Assembly: GCF_902506065.1 (NCBI RefSeq)
Contig: NZ_LR732912.1
Span: forward strand, 1,038,387-1,102,386
Reading direction: 5' to 3'
From: Arthrobacter sp. 9V
GTDB lineage: Bacteria; Actinomycetota; Actinomycetes; Actinomycetales; Micrococcaceae
DNA length: 64,000 nucleotides
The notes below the pieces were generated by a model. The model saw only the letters and a list, made by a program, of their open reading frames with translations. It ran no database searches and was not told the DNA's origin. Below are positions 25,744-34,471 of this stretch, one piece after another. The translations under genes and the position numbers were made by a program. Numbering within the stretch: the stretch's first letter is position 1; each line of letters starts with the position of its first letter.

Positions 25744-26677
25744 CCCCATTACCACTGACGAGCGGACCCTTCCCGTGACTGAATCCAAAGAGCACATCAC
25801 CTCCCCGTCGCTGAAAGGCAATGCCTCCGAACTCCGTGACCTCGAAGCCGGGCTGGACAATCTTCAGTCGGACAGTGGACGCAAAGCCGGCATCGAATGG
25901 AAGCGGGTGCTGCTGCCCGTTGCCGCTCTGGTGGTCCTGATCCTCGCGTGGCAGTTCTACGTTTCCCTTGAGTTCAAACGGCGTGACCTCGTTCCCGGGC
26001 CGCTGGATGTCCTCACCCAGTTCGTGTCCATGTGGGGCGAAGGCAAAGTCCAGGAAGCAGTGTGGACATCGCTGCAACGTGGTGTGATCGGCTTCCTGAT
26101 CTCAGTGGTCATCGCTACTCCCGTGGGCCTGATCCTGGCTCAGGTGGCTCCCTTGCGCCGTGCCTTTGGTCCGTTGATTTCCGGGTTGCAGGTGCTCCCG
26201 TCGGTGGCATGGGTCCCCGCCGCGATCATCTGGTTCGGCCTGACCGACGCCACCGTCTACTTCGTGGTGTTCATGGGTGCCATCCCGTCCATCATCAACG
26301 GGCTCATTTCCGGTGTGGACCAGATCCCGCCGCAGTACCGCAGCGTGGGCACAGTCCTTGGCGCCAACCGTCTTCAGATGGCCCTGCAGATTGTTCTGCC
26401 CGCGGCGCTCCCGGGCTACATCGGCGGCTTGAAGCAGGGCTGGGCTTTCTCCTGGCGTTCGCTCATGGCCGCGGAAATCATCGCAGTGGGCGGCACCATT
26501 GGTTTCGGGTTGGGTTCGTTGCTGGACCAGGGCCGTTTGCTCTCCGACATGACCATTGTGATGTCCGCGATCCTGTTGATCCTGTTTGTGGGCATCCTGA
26601 TCGAGCTCCTGGTGTTCGGGCCGATCGAGAAGCGTTTGCTCCAGCGCCGGGGGTTGCTGGCTGGTAGCAGCCGCTAA
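25733..26677 (+). CDS. Sulfonate ABC transporter permease (SsuC-like)
   Basis: A 314-aa binding-protein-dependent permease with an unusually long polar N-terminus (residues 1-50) before the first helix, then about six membrane helices. LPSVAWVPAAIIWFGLTDATVYFVVFMG and the EAA-type loop YRSVGTVLGANRLQMALQIVLPAALPGYIGG are characteristic of SsuC/TauC. It overlaps the ATPase gene, so the pair is translationally coupled, and it ends the operon. Confidence 0.92.
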   Translation: MPSNPITTDERTLPVTESKEHITSPSLKGNASELRDLEAGLDNLQSDSGRKAGIEWKRVLLPVAALVVLILAWQFYVSLEFKRRDLVPGPLDVLTQFVSMWGEGKVQEAVWTSLQRGVIGFLISVVIATPVGLILAQVAPLRRAFGPLISGLQVLPSVAWVPAAIIWFGLTDATVYFVVFMGAIPSIINGLISGVDQIPPQYRSVGTVLGANRLQMALQIVLPAALPGYIGGLKQGWAFSWRSLMAAEIIAVGGTIGFGLGSLLDQGRLLSDMTIVMSAILLILFVGILIELLVFGPIEKRLLQRRGLLAGSSR

Positions 26678-26709
26678 CCCTTTCTGATCACCCGGCCTAG
26701 AATCGTGCA

Positions 26710-27267
26710 ATGGGCCTACTAACGTTCAGCATCAACGTCACGCTCGATGGCTGCGTCGATCATCAAGAGGGCATCGCCGACGACGAGACGCATGCCCTCT
26801 TCACTAACCTACTGGAGCAGAGCGGGGCAATGCTGTGGGGCCGTACTACCTACGAAATGATGGAGATTTATTGGCCATTGGTCGCTAGCGGTGAGGTGGA
26901 TGCACCGCCGGCATTGCGGGAGTGGGCTCTGAAACTGGAAACAATGCCCAAGTACGTCGTATCGGCAACGCGTTCAAACTTCCCCTGGACCAATAGCCAC
27001 CACTTGGTTGGCGATCTGCGTACCACGGTGCAGGAACTCAAGGACAGCACTCCCGAGGGGGTGCTGGTGGGCAGCGGCAAACTTGCCACAGAACTGGACC
27101 GGTTGGATCTGATCGACGAGTACAGATTCCTTGTTCACCCCATGATCACGGGCCACGGCCCAACCCTCTACCAGGGTGGACTGCCCCGCACACGTCGCCT
27201 CGAACTGATCTCGGCAGAGCCCCTCAGCAACGGCGCGGTTTCCATGCACTACCGACGCGCGGCGTGA
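26710..27267 (+). CDS. Dihydrofolate reductase family protein (RibD C-terminal domain)
   Basis: A 185-aa protein of the RibD_C/YwjB type. It starts GLLTFSINVTLDGCVDHQEG, has the AMLWGRTTYEMMEIYWP strand-helix, VLVGSGKLATELDRLDLIDEY, and LVHPMITGHGPTLY. Members are NADPH-dependent reductases with unknown natural substrates. It has no obvious partner in the region; it starts 32 bp after ssuC on the same strand. No role in riboflavin synthesis should be assumed. Confidence 0.85.
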   Translation: MGLLTFSINVTLDGCVDHQEGIADDETHALFTNLLEQSGAMLWGRTTYEMMEIYWPLVASGEVDAPPALREWALKLETMPKYVVSATRSNFPWTNSHHLVGDLRTTVQELKDSTPEGVLVGSGKLATELDRLDLIDEYRFLVHPMITGHGPTLYQGGLPRTRRLELISAEPLSNGAVSMHYRRAA

Positions 27268-27394
27268 GGGTTCACCCGCACAGGCCAATATCGCGGACTC
27301 GCTCCCGTTCACCGCACACACCAATTTCGACGTCGGGTCCCCACCAGTTCGCGCCGAAGGCACCCGTTCCCGCCGGAGGCACCCCTTCGGCTCC

Positions 27395-27452
27395 GGGGTC
27401 GCTCCCTTTCGCGCCATCCGCACCAGTGGTTACGGGCGCAATTGGCGGAAAC
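27395..27452 (-). repeat. Dispersed intergenic repeat, copy B
   Basis: Read on the minus strand, this segment (starting GTTTCCGCCAATTGCGCCCG, then GGTGCGGATGGCG) matches 3053-3107. The whole gap 27268-27480 is repeat-like and shows no gene. Confidence 0.7.
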
Positions 27453-27477
27453 AGGTGCGGTGCTGCGGGCAGCACCA

Positions 27478-27516
27478 CTGCAAAACGCCCGACGGCGACC
27501 TCCCGCCGTCGGGCGT
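27478..27516 (-). terminator. Terminator of the DUF6153-DUF305 operon
   Basis: A perfect 12-bp stem (27485-27496 with 27505-27516) followed on the minus strand by TTTTG, 21 bases after the DUF305 stop codon. Confidence 0.8.
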
Positions 27517-27537
27517 CTGCGTGGGGGAACCCTGCGG

Positions 27538-28149
27538 CTAGAGTCCGGCCAGGAGCCCCCGCATTTCCTGAATTTCTGCTTCCTGGGACGTGACGATGTC
27601 CTTGCCGAGCTGGACGGCCTCAGGGTTCTTGCCTTGGGCTATTTCAGTTTTGGCCATGGCCACGGCGCCTTCATGATGCCCGATCATCTGGGTCAGGAAG
27701 AGCTTGGCAGCTTCAGTGCCTCGAGCGGAATCGAGCTTTTGGAGATCGGCCTCGGTGAGCATGCCGTCCATGCTGTGACCACCGTGTCCGGAGGATGCCA
27801 TCACCGGCATGTTCCAGCTCTTGAGCCAAGCGGTCATCTTCTCTATTTCGGGTGCCTGAGCCTCTTTGATCTTGACGGCAAGGTCACGTACCTCAGTGGG
27901 AATGTCAGCTTTCGCCAGCATGGAATCGGACATCTCCACTGCTTGGGAGTGATGGGGGATCATCATTTGGGCGAACATGACATCGGCCGCGTTGTGCTGG
28001 GCAGAGGTACTGTTGGGCGTCGCGCTGATGCTGGCGTTGCCGTGATCCATTCCCTGCATGGAGCCGGAGCCTGCGGGTGAGGCACAGCCGGCCATGGCGA
28101 GGAGGCCTGCAAAAGCGGTGACGCTAAAGGTGAGTTGGGTTTTGTTCAT
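27538..28149 (-). CDS. DUF305 lipoprotein, putative copper-binding
   Basis: A 203-aa protein with a lipoprotein signal (lipobox LAMAGC, cysteine at 22), then a Met/His-rich linker (GSMQGMDHGN) and two four-helix units carrying FAQMMIPHHSQAVEMSD and FLTQMIGHHEGAVAMAKTE. This is the DUF305 fold, whose MM-x-HH motifs are thought to bind copper outside the cell. It is second in a minus-strand pair with a DUF6153 protein, and a CsoR-type operator lies upstream of the pair. The role in copper handling is therefore supported by two independent cues. Confidence 0.88.
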   Translation of the reverse strand: MNKTQLTFSVTAFAGLLAMAGCASPAGSGSMQGMDHGNASISATPNSTSAQHNAADVMFAQMMIPHHSQAVEMSDSMLAKADIPTEVRDLAVKIKEAQAPEIEKMTAWLKSWNMPVMASSGHGGHSMDGMLTEADLQKLDSARGTEAAKLFLTQMIGHHEGAVAMAKTEIAQGKNPEAVQLGKDIVTSQEAEIQEMRGLLAGL

Positions 28150-28294
28150 GAGAATTGTGGTCTTTCGATCAGGGGACGGCCGGAGCAGCGAGCCATCCTG
28201 GCGATAAGCATGGTGGTGGCCTCCTGGGCCGGGAAATGGCCGGAGGCGAGACGCGGCGAAGGCACAAAACTGCGGGGCCTCCTGCGCGCGTTGC

Positions 28295-28741
28295 TTATGT
28301 TCTGCTGATCGAAAGTTGGTTCAGGGACGGCCCGGACGGGGTGTAAGTCCACGTGCTCGGCGACTCCAGAAGCAGCGTCGGGCCAGCAGCCACAGATGCA
28401 ACTCCGGTGCCCGGAAGGGGAGCGGTCAGAGAACCTGTCTTCAGCGACGGGATGCAGTGTTCTTCGGCTGAGCCCGCACCTGGGCAGCTGCCGGAAGAGC
28501 AGGACTCGGAATCGTTGACGGAAGCCGTAGCGTCATGGGGCGCAGTGATGTTCAGGGATCCCGCCGTGGAATGCCCGTGATGATCGGCTGGGAGAGCTGC
28601 GGCTTGGGCGATAGCAGGAACCGAATGCGCCGAATGCGAACCCGTCACCACATGCATGCCGAAAATTCCGGCAATCACGGCGGCCACCAGCAGAAACAAC
28701 GAAGCATGACGAAGAAGCGCCAGAGGTTCTGGTTTGGTCAT
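28295..28741 (-). CDS. DUF6153-like small membrane-anchored protein
   Basis: A 148-aa protein with one N-terminal hydrophobic helix (HASLFLLVAAVIAGIFGMHVV, about residues 11-31) followed by an extracytoplasmic part with HHGHS and a cysteine-bearing stretch SESCSSGSCPG. It resembles DUF6153 proteins, which in Arthrobacter relatives accompany DUF305 and copper genes. ATG 28741 starts just before the helix; a longer frame upstream overlaps the divergent gene's leader. It is first in the pair with DUF305, 145 bp apart. Confidence 0.72.
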   Translation of the reverse strand: MTKPEPLALLRHASLFLLVAAVIAGIFGMHVVTGSHSAHSVPAIAQAAALPADHHGHSTAGSLNITAPHDATASVNDSESCSSGSCPGAGSAEEHCIPSLKTGSLTAPLPGTGVASVAAGPTLLLESPSTWTYTPSGPSLNQLSISRT

Positions 28742-28787
28742 CCTGTGCCCCTTTCTGCCGACAGTCCCACCTAAGCGACCCTTCATC

Positions 28788-28815
28788 TCAGGATACCCCG
28801 GGTGGGTATCTTCTC
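28788..28815 (-). promoter_or_regulatory. Putative CsoR operator in the DUF6153-DUF305 promoter
   Basis: GATACCC (28792-28798), 5-nt spacer, GGGTATC (28804-28810) is a perfect palindrome of the copper-sensing CsoR type (ATACCC-N4/5-GGGTAT). On the minus strand TATCCT at its edge can serve as a -10 with TTCGAG 17 bp upstream, so the operator lies inside the promoter, about 50 bp before the DUF6153 start. Confidence 0.65.
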
Positions 28816-28871
28816 GAAGGCCAAACCAGCGTATGTGGAATTCCGTAACCCCTCGCGGAGTTGTCCTCAAC

Positions 28872-29909
28872 ATGCACAAGAAACGGATCGGCTTTCTTTC
28901 CTTCGGACATTGGGCACGTGTCCCAGGCTCCCTCGTCCCAACGGCCGGCGATGCCCTGAAACAGGGAATCGAACTCGCCGTGGCCGCGGAGGAACTGGGT
29001 ATTGACGGAGCGTTCTTCCGCGTCCACCACTTCGCCCGGCAGCAAGCTTCGCCGTTCCCGCTGCTCGCAGCCATCGCAGCGAGGACCAGCCGGATCGAAA
29101 TGGGTACCGGCGTGATCGACATGCGCTACGAAAACCCCCTCTACATGGCCGAGGAAGCAGCAGCTACTGACCTCATCAGTGACGGCCGACTCCAGCTCGG
29201 CGTGAGCCGTGGTTCACCCGAACCTGCCCGGAACGGTGCCGCAAAGTTCGGCTACGTGCCCGGGGACGGTGAGGACGGCGGAGACATGGCCCGCCGCCAC
29301 ACTGCTCTGTTCCGCAGAGCAATCGCCGGGCACGGGGTGGCCGAAGCGGATCCGCATTACGCCGGCGGGGCCACAGGCCTGCTGCCTATCCAGCCCCAGT
29401 CGCCTGGTCTCCCACAGAGGATCTGGTGGGGTGCCGGAACCCGGAAAACCGCTGTATGGGCAGCCGAGCAAGGCATGAACTTGATGAGCTCAACCCTCCT
29501 CACCGAGGACACTGGTGTGCCCTTTGATGAACTCCAGGCAGAGCAGATCCGGATGTTCCGTGAAGCGTGGGCAGCTGCCGGGCACGAGTTTGAGCCACGG
29601 ATTTCCGTGAGCCGCAGTGTAATCCCCATCGTTGACGACATCGATAACCACTACTTCGGGCTCCGCGCCCAAGCGGACAGCCAGGACCAGGTAGGAATTC
29701 TCGACGGCGCGTTGTCCCGTTTCGGTAAGAGCTACATTGGCGAGCCGGATCAACTGGCCGAGGAGCTGGCCAAAGACGCCGCCGTGCAGGCAGCCGACAC
29801 GGTCCTGCTCACGGTGCCCAACCAGCTTGGCGTAGACTACAACGCCAAGCTGTTGGGCAACGTCGCGAAACACGTCGCCCCCGCCTTCGGCTGGAGCGCT
29901 CAGCACTGA
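28872..29909 (+). CDS. LLM-class flavin-dependent oxidoreductase
   Basis: A 345-aa luciferase-like monooxygenase: RIGFLSFGHWARVPGS at the N-terminus, GAFFRVHHFARQQASPFPLLAAIAARTSRIEMGTGVI (the flavin-binding strand), and ISDGRLQLGVSRGSPEP. Such enzymes use reduced FMN or F420; the substrate cannot be predicted. ATG 28872 (MHKKRIGFLSF) is chosen because the fold starts there; the frame continues upstream into the divergent promoter. It runs towards the decarboxylase gene, with only 7 bases between the two stop codons. Confidence 0.85.
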   Translation: MHKKRIGFLSFGHWARVPGSLVPTAGDALKQGIELAVAAEELGIDGAFFRVHHFARQQASPFPLLAAIAARTSRIEMGTGVIDMRYENPLYMAEEAAATDLISDGRLQLGVSRGSPEPARNGAAKFGYVPGDGEDGGDMARRHTALFRRAIAGHGVAEADPHYAGGATGLLPIQPQSPGLPQRIWWGAGTRKTAVWAAEQGMNLMSSTLLTEDTGVPFDELQAEQIRMFREAWAAAGHEFEPRISVSRSVIPIVDDIDNHYFGLRAQADSQDQVGILDGALSRFGKSYIGEPDQLAEELAKDAAVQAADTVLLTVPNQLGVDYNAKLLGNVAKHVAPAFGWSAQH

Positions 29910-29916
29910 CAAAACC

Positions 29917-32634
29917 CTAGGAAGCCACCGCCACCAGACCGGCAACCGAAGACGATACAGGCTCCACGAATACCCGGTACCCCCGTTCGTGATCGAACCC
30001 GTGGATTTCGCGGGTGTCCAAGGCAGCCATGAATTCGAGCGTTTGCCGGGTGACTACTTGACCCGGGACGAGGATGGGGAACCCGGGCGGATACGGCGTG
30101 ACAAATCCTGCCGAGACCACTTCCTGCCCCGCAGCCACGGCCGCAGCTACCTCGGCCGTGGACAGGTACACCGTGGAGTCGGGCTTGTAGCTTTCAAAGT
30201 ACGCGGCCCGGATATCCCCGTCCTCGCAGGCATCGTCGGTACGGAAGCGCTCGGCGAAGGTGCTGAAATCCGGGAGCGGGGGAGTGGGGCGGGGTGCATC
30301 GGATGAGGCGGGAAGAGTCCGGCGCCGTGCCGAGGGGTGCGGGTTCTCAAAACCCTCGGCGAGCTTCACCAGGACCTCGATCAGGTACGCCACGGAACTG
30401 CGGGACGTACCGATGTTGGTCATGAACAGCACCGTGTTCCGTGACGTCTTGTTCACTTGAATGCCGTGATCGTCCATGAGGTAGCTGTGACGGAAAGTGT
30501 CGCCGTCGATCCCTGTTTTGCTGATGTCCAGCGTTAGGCGGCTGGGATCGATCACAAATTCGTCCCGCTGCCAGGCATCTTCCAGCTCAGCCAGCCCGTC
30601 CCGCAGCGGCATGCTGGAACCGGTTTCACGGTATTTCGAAGCGATGAGGTCCCGCGAGGTCAGTACCCGGAAGTACTTCTTCAGGAGCGGGTGCCGGGCC
30701 ACGGCCTGGGCCACGGACACTGCGAGGTCGGATTGCCGCTGAACCAGGCCGAAACCTTCCAGCTCCACCTGTCGCCGGCCAATGTCCAGGGAAGCCAGGA
30801 TCTGGTAGTTGGGGGAGGTGGACGTGTGGGTCATGTACGCCTCGCGGAAGGCTTCCTGGTTGGACCCGGCGAAGTCCTGGTCATAGACGTGGATCATGGA
30901 ACCTTGGCGCAGTGACGTCAGGGTCTTGTGGGTGGATTGGGTGGAGTAGACCCGGATTCGAGCCTTCGATGGATCCGGAATCAGGCGGGTGTTGAGCCAC
31001 GCTTCGTCGTCCGCAGGTTCTCCGCTAACAGGGTCATGCAGGGCAGCGGCTTGTTCGGCGTACCTGGCAGCGTAGGCCGGGCTGCCGAACGAAGCTTCCA
31101 AGGCGGCAGCAGCCGCCATGCCGGTTCGACGCCGGTACACCGGATGGGAGCGGGCGAAGGCAAACCACGCCTCATCCCACAGGAAAACCAGGTCCGGTTT
31201 GATGGCCAGGCATTCCTCCATGACCCTTTCCACGTCATACACGACGCCGTCAAAGGTGCAGTTGGTGAGGGTCACCATTTTCACTTCGTGAAGCCGGCCC
31301 GCCCGCCGGTATTCCAGGAGCCTGCGCTTCAAGCTGGCCAGCGGCACGGCACCGTAAAAGGCGTACTTGTCCAAGGGATAGGCGTCCAAGTAGGACACGC
31401 GGGCACCGGCGAGCACAAAAGCGTAGTGGTGCGATTTGTGGCAATTACGGTCAACCAGGACTACGTCTCCCGGAGCAAGCAGCGATTGGTGCACGATCTT
31501 GTTGGCCGTGGACGTGCCGTTGGTGACAAAGTAGGTTCGTTGCGCACCGAAGGCGCGGGCTGCGAGCTCCTGCGCCTGCTTGATGGACCCGTGGGGATCG
31601 AGCAAAGAGTCCAGTCCGCCGGATGTGGCGGACGTTTCAGCCAGCAGGAGGTTGGTTCCGTAGAAATCGGCCATGTCCCGGATCCATGGAGAACTTCCAA
31701 CGGACGCACCCCTGGAAATGGGCAGCGCGTGGAAGACACTGGCCGGGCGGCGACTGTAGTCCTGGAGCGCCGTGAAGAACGGTGTCTCGTACCTCTCGGC
31801 AACCCCGGACAGAAGAGACAGATGCAGGTCCAAATGATCCTGCCTCCGGAAGATCCGCCGGAACTTCCTGGTGAGCGATCCCGCCAGCGATTCGATGGAA
31901 ACCCCTGCCACCAGATACACGTCCAGCTCGGGACGCAGCCCGGAGATAGCCTCGGCCAAGCCAAGAATCCGCTTGATGGGCCGCGAGTCCTGCAGCTCCG
32001 TGGAGGTATGCCGGGCAAGGAATCTCCGGAGGTCGCTGCCCAGCAGATGTGAGCTGCTGATGGCGAAGCCCGGACGAAGGACAACTGACTGGATGGCGGG
32101 GTTGAGCATGACGGCAACCAAGGCGTCTTCGTAGCTGGGAACCACGTTCACCGTGTAGGTAAAAGAGTCGGAGGGGCGCCGTTGGGCGGCCATGGTGTTC
32201 TTGAGTGCCTCGGCCTCTTCAGGTTCAACGCTGTCCACCACCAGTACCTCAAAGCGGGGGCGCTCGGATGGTTCGGCCTGGTCAACAGCTTCATCGTCAA
32301 CTGTTTCTCCGCGCGGCACGGCAGCCGTTTCCCCGGAGGAGGCGAGCGGAAGGTTGGCCAAGCCGCCCAGAAGCTGGAACGCGGCCTGGGGTTCGCCGTC
32401 GTCGATCAATTGGCGCAACTGCGCCACGGCATCAACCCCGGGCTCAGCCCAATACGGTTCCACCGCCTCCAGGAGGGCGAAAGTCCGTTCGATCTGGGGC
32501 AGCAAGCCGGTCTCCTGGTCACGGGTGGAGGCAAGCTGCCTGAGGGCGTATCCCAGGAACTCCCACGCATCGGCACGGGACCGCCAGGCCCGGCTGGGAG
32601 TGCCGATTTTGAGGGACGGGGAAGGGTTGCTCAT
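29917..32634 (-). CDS. Orn/Lys/Arg decarboxylase
   Basis: A 905-aa fold-type-I PLP decarboxylase with an N-terminal wing/response-regulator-like region (to about residue 270), the PLP core with YFVTNGTSTANKIVHQSLL and VLVDRNCHKSHHYA, the cofactor lysine in STQSTHKTL near residue 570, and the C-terminal domain ending around the PYPPGFPILVPGQ motif. It produces agmatine, putrescine or cadaverine; the substrate cannot be fixed by eye. ATG 32634 (MSNPSPSLK) is 16 bp after the permease stop, so the two form an operon in which the permease probably imports the substrate or exchanges product. Confidence 0.9.
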   Translation of the reverse strand: MSNPSPSLKIGTPSRAWRSRADAWEFLGYALRQLASTRDQETGLLPQIERTFALLEAVEPYWAEPGVDAVAQLRQLIDDGEPQAAFQLLGGLANLPLASSGETAAVPRGETVDDEAVDQAEPSERPRFEVLVVDSVEPEEAEALKNTMAAQRRPSDSFTYTVNVVPSYEDALVAVMLNPAIQSVVLRPGFAISSSHLLGSDLRRFLARHTSTELQDSRPIKRILGLAEAISGLRPELDVYLVAGVSIESLAGSLTRKFRRIFRRQDHLDLHLSLLSGVAERYETPFFTALQDYSRRPASVFHALPISRGASVGSSPWIRDMADFYGTNLLLAETSATSGGLDSLLDPHGSIKQAQELAARAFGAQRTYFVTNGTSTANKIVHQSLLAPGDVVLVDRNCHKSHHYAFVLAGARVSYLDAYPLDKYAFYGAVPLASLKRRLLEYRRAGRLHEVKMVTLTNCTFDGVVYDVERVMEECLAIKPDLVFLWDEAWFAFARSHPVYRRRTGMAAAAALEASFGSPAYAARYAEQAAALHDPVSGEPADDEAWLNTRLIPDPSKARIRVYSTQSTHKTLTSLRQGSMIHVYDQDFAGSNQEAFREAYMTHTSTSPNYQILASLDIGRRQVELEGFGLVQRQSDLAVSVAQAVARHPLLKKYFRVLTSRDLIASKYRETGSSMPLRDGLAELEDAWQRDEFVIDPSRLTLDISKTGIDGDTFRHSYLMDDHGIQVNKTSRNTVLFMTNIGTSRSSVAYLIEVLVKLAEGFENPHPSARRRTLPASSDAPRPTPPLPDFSTFAERFRTDDACEDGDIRAAYFESYKPDSTVYLSTAEVAAAVAAGQEVVSAGFVTPYPPGFPILVPGQVVTRQTLEFMAALDTREIHGFDHERGYRVFVEPVSSSVAGLVAVAS

Positions 32635-32650
32635 GGGTTTCACTTTCAAA

Positions 32651-34132
32651 CTAGGGGTGTGTTTTGGCTGCCTGGATGCGGCCGCGGTAGGCGTACCACC
32701 CGGCAACGAGCACGGGAGCCAGTACCAGCAAGGAGGCCAACACCCATCGGCCGGTCTCTGAGAACCCCATGGTCACCAGGACGAAGGCCAGGAAGGCGAG
32801 GGTGAGGTAGGACGTGAACGGTGCACCGAACAGCCGGAACGCGGGACGGACAACCTTGCCGCTGCGTACCCACGATTGGAGCTTGATGTGGCAAAGCATG
32901 ATGGTGGCCCAGCCGCCGATGATGCCCACGGCAGAAATTTCCAAAACGATTTCAAACACCTGGGACGGGACTACGGCGTTCAACCCAACGCCGGCAAGGG
33001 TGATGACAGCGGTGAGCAGGATGCCGCCGTAGGGCACGCCGGACGCACTGATCCGGCCTGTGAACCGGGGAGCCGAGCCGTTGACCGCCATGGAGCGCAG
33101 GATGCGGCCGGTTGAGTAGAGGCCCGCGTTGAGGCTGGAGAGTGCTGCGGTGAGGACCACAAAGTTCATCACGGACGCGGAGATGGCGCCTGCCTGTGGG
33201 TCGCCGAGGTGCGAGAAGAACGTGACAAAGGGAGATTCCCCGGCTTTGTAGGACGTAAAGGGAAGCAGGAGCGAAAGCAGCAGGACCGAACCCACGTAGA
33301 AGATTCCAATGCGGATCACCACCGTATTCACGGCTTTCGGCATCACCTTGTGGGGGTTGGCTGTTTCACCGGCCGCAGTGCCCACAAGTTCCACGGCAGC
33401 GTAGGCAAACACCACGCCGCTGATGGCCAGCAACGGTGCCACGGCGCCCATGGGAAACATGCCGCCGTGCTCTGCAATGACGTTGAAACCCGGAACACCA
33501 ACATCTGTCCGGCCGCCAAAGACGATGAAGCAGATGCCCACCACGAGGAACGCCACCAGCGCGCCCACTTTGACCAGGGCGAACCAGAATTCCATCTCGC
33601 CAAAGATCTTCACGGATACCAGGTTCAGGGACAGCACCACTACCAACGCTATGAGTGCGATCAACCACTGCGGGATGTCATTGATGGGTGCCCAATATTG
33701 GCCCCAGAATTTCACGTACAGGGCAACTGCGGTGACGTCCACTATGGAGGTCATGGCCCAGTTCAGGAAGTAGAGCCAACCTGCGGTGTAAGCCATTTTC
33801 TCGCCGTAGAACTCCCGGGCGTAGGAAACGAACGAGCCGGACGTGGGACGGTACAGCACCAGCTCGCCCAGTGCCCGGAGGATCAGGAAGGCAAAGAATC
33901 CACAGACGGCATAAACAAGGACCAAGGCAGGCCCGGATCCGTTGAGGCGGCCACCGGCGCCCATGAAAAGCCCTGTGCCGATTGCACCGCCAATGGCGAT
34001 CATCTGGATCTGCCGGGGCTTGAGGGTCTTCCGGTAGCCGGCTTCTTCTTGGGCGAAAGCGCTCGACGGCGGAGCGGCGGCCAGGTCTGTGGGGGAGGGA
34101 AGGGTTTTGGTGGATGCAGGGGTGGGTATCAC
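32651..34132 (-). CDS. APC-family amino acid permease (AnsP/GabP-like)
   Basis: A 493-aa transporter with 12 expected helices and the amino acid-polyamine family start [47 protein letters not shown] and [19 protein letters not shown] (helix 6 region) are also typical. GTG 34132 is preferred over GTG 34162 because AAAGGAG lies 9 nt ahead of it. The gene precedes the decarboxylase by 16 bp on the same strand. The closest families carry asparagine, GABA or basic amino acids; the linked decarboxylase argues for a basic amino acid (inference). Confidence 0.88.
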   Translation of the reverse strand: MIPTPASTKTLPSPTDLAAAPPSSAFAQEEAGYRKTLKPRQIQMIAIGGAIGTGLFMGAGGRLNGSGPALVLVYAVCGFFAFLILRALGELVLYRPTSGSFVSYAREFYGEKMAYTAGWLYFLNWAMTSIVDVTAVALYVKFWGQYWAPINDIPQWLIALIALVVVLSLNLVSVKIFGEMEFWFALVKVGALVAFLVVGICFIVFGGRTDVGVPGFNVIAEHGGMFPMGAVAPLLAISGVVFAYAAVELVGTAAGETANPHKVMPKAVNTVVIRIGIFYVGSVLLLSLLLPFTSYKAGESPFVTFFSHLGDPQAGAISASVMNFVVLTAALSSLNAGLYSTGRILRSMAVNGSAPRFTGRISASGVPYGGILLTAVITLAGVGLNAVVPSQVFEIVLEISAVGIIGGWATIMLCHIKLQSWVRSGKVVRPAFRLFGAPFTSYLTLAFLAFVLVTMGFSETGRWVLASLLVLAPVLVAGWYAYRGRIQAAKTHP

Positions 34133-34162
34133 TTCGGGGGTCTCCTTTGACTCCGGTGCCAC

Positions 34163-34471
34163 GCGGGGTGGCTCAATACTCCAAAACGTGGGGCTGACTG
34201 CTGACTACTGCGCCTGAAATTGGCCGCGCTGCAGGCAGTCTTTGTGGTGTTTGGGACAGTCACCAACTCTAGGTGTCCGCCGCGTCCAACAAATTGGCTG
34301 GCGAACCAAATTCAGGGCCCGGCTCTTGTGCCGGGGGGACAACACTGGTGTTCTGAAGGGCCGGTAATGTTTCTCGCTGTGCGTGCCTGCGTACAGGTAC
34401 CGGCGAGCCCCTCAATGGCGAGGGCGCGCTCGGCTGTTGTGAACTGATGAGGAGAGGAAGCGATAGCTTCG
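34163..34471. promoter_or_regulatory. Divergent regulatory region with two TTGG-N8-CCAA palindromes
   Basis: Between the divergent permease and PucR genes. TTGG-N8-CCAA occurs at 34251-34266 and 34294-34309, centres 43 bp apart (about four helical turns). TTGG is the core of the known Bacillus PucR box. The rest of the stretch shows no gene. GAGGAGAGGAAG at 34450-34461 is the PucR gene's ribosome binding site. Confidence 0.5.

Noticed and set aside
26710..27267. A riboflavin biosynthesis gene or true folate DHFR
   Set aside because: The protein has only the RibD C-terminal-like fold, without the deaminase domain, and there are no other riboflavin or folate genes nearby.
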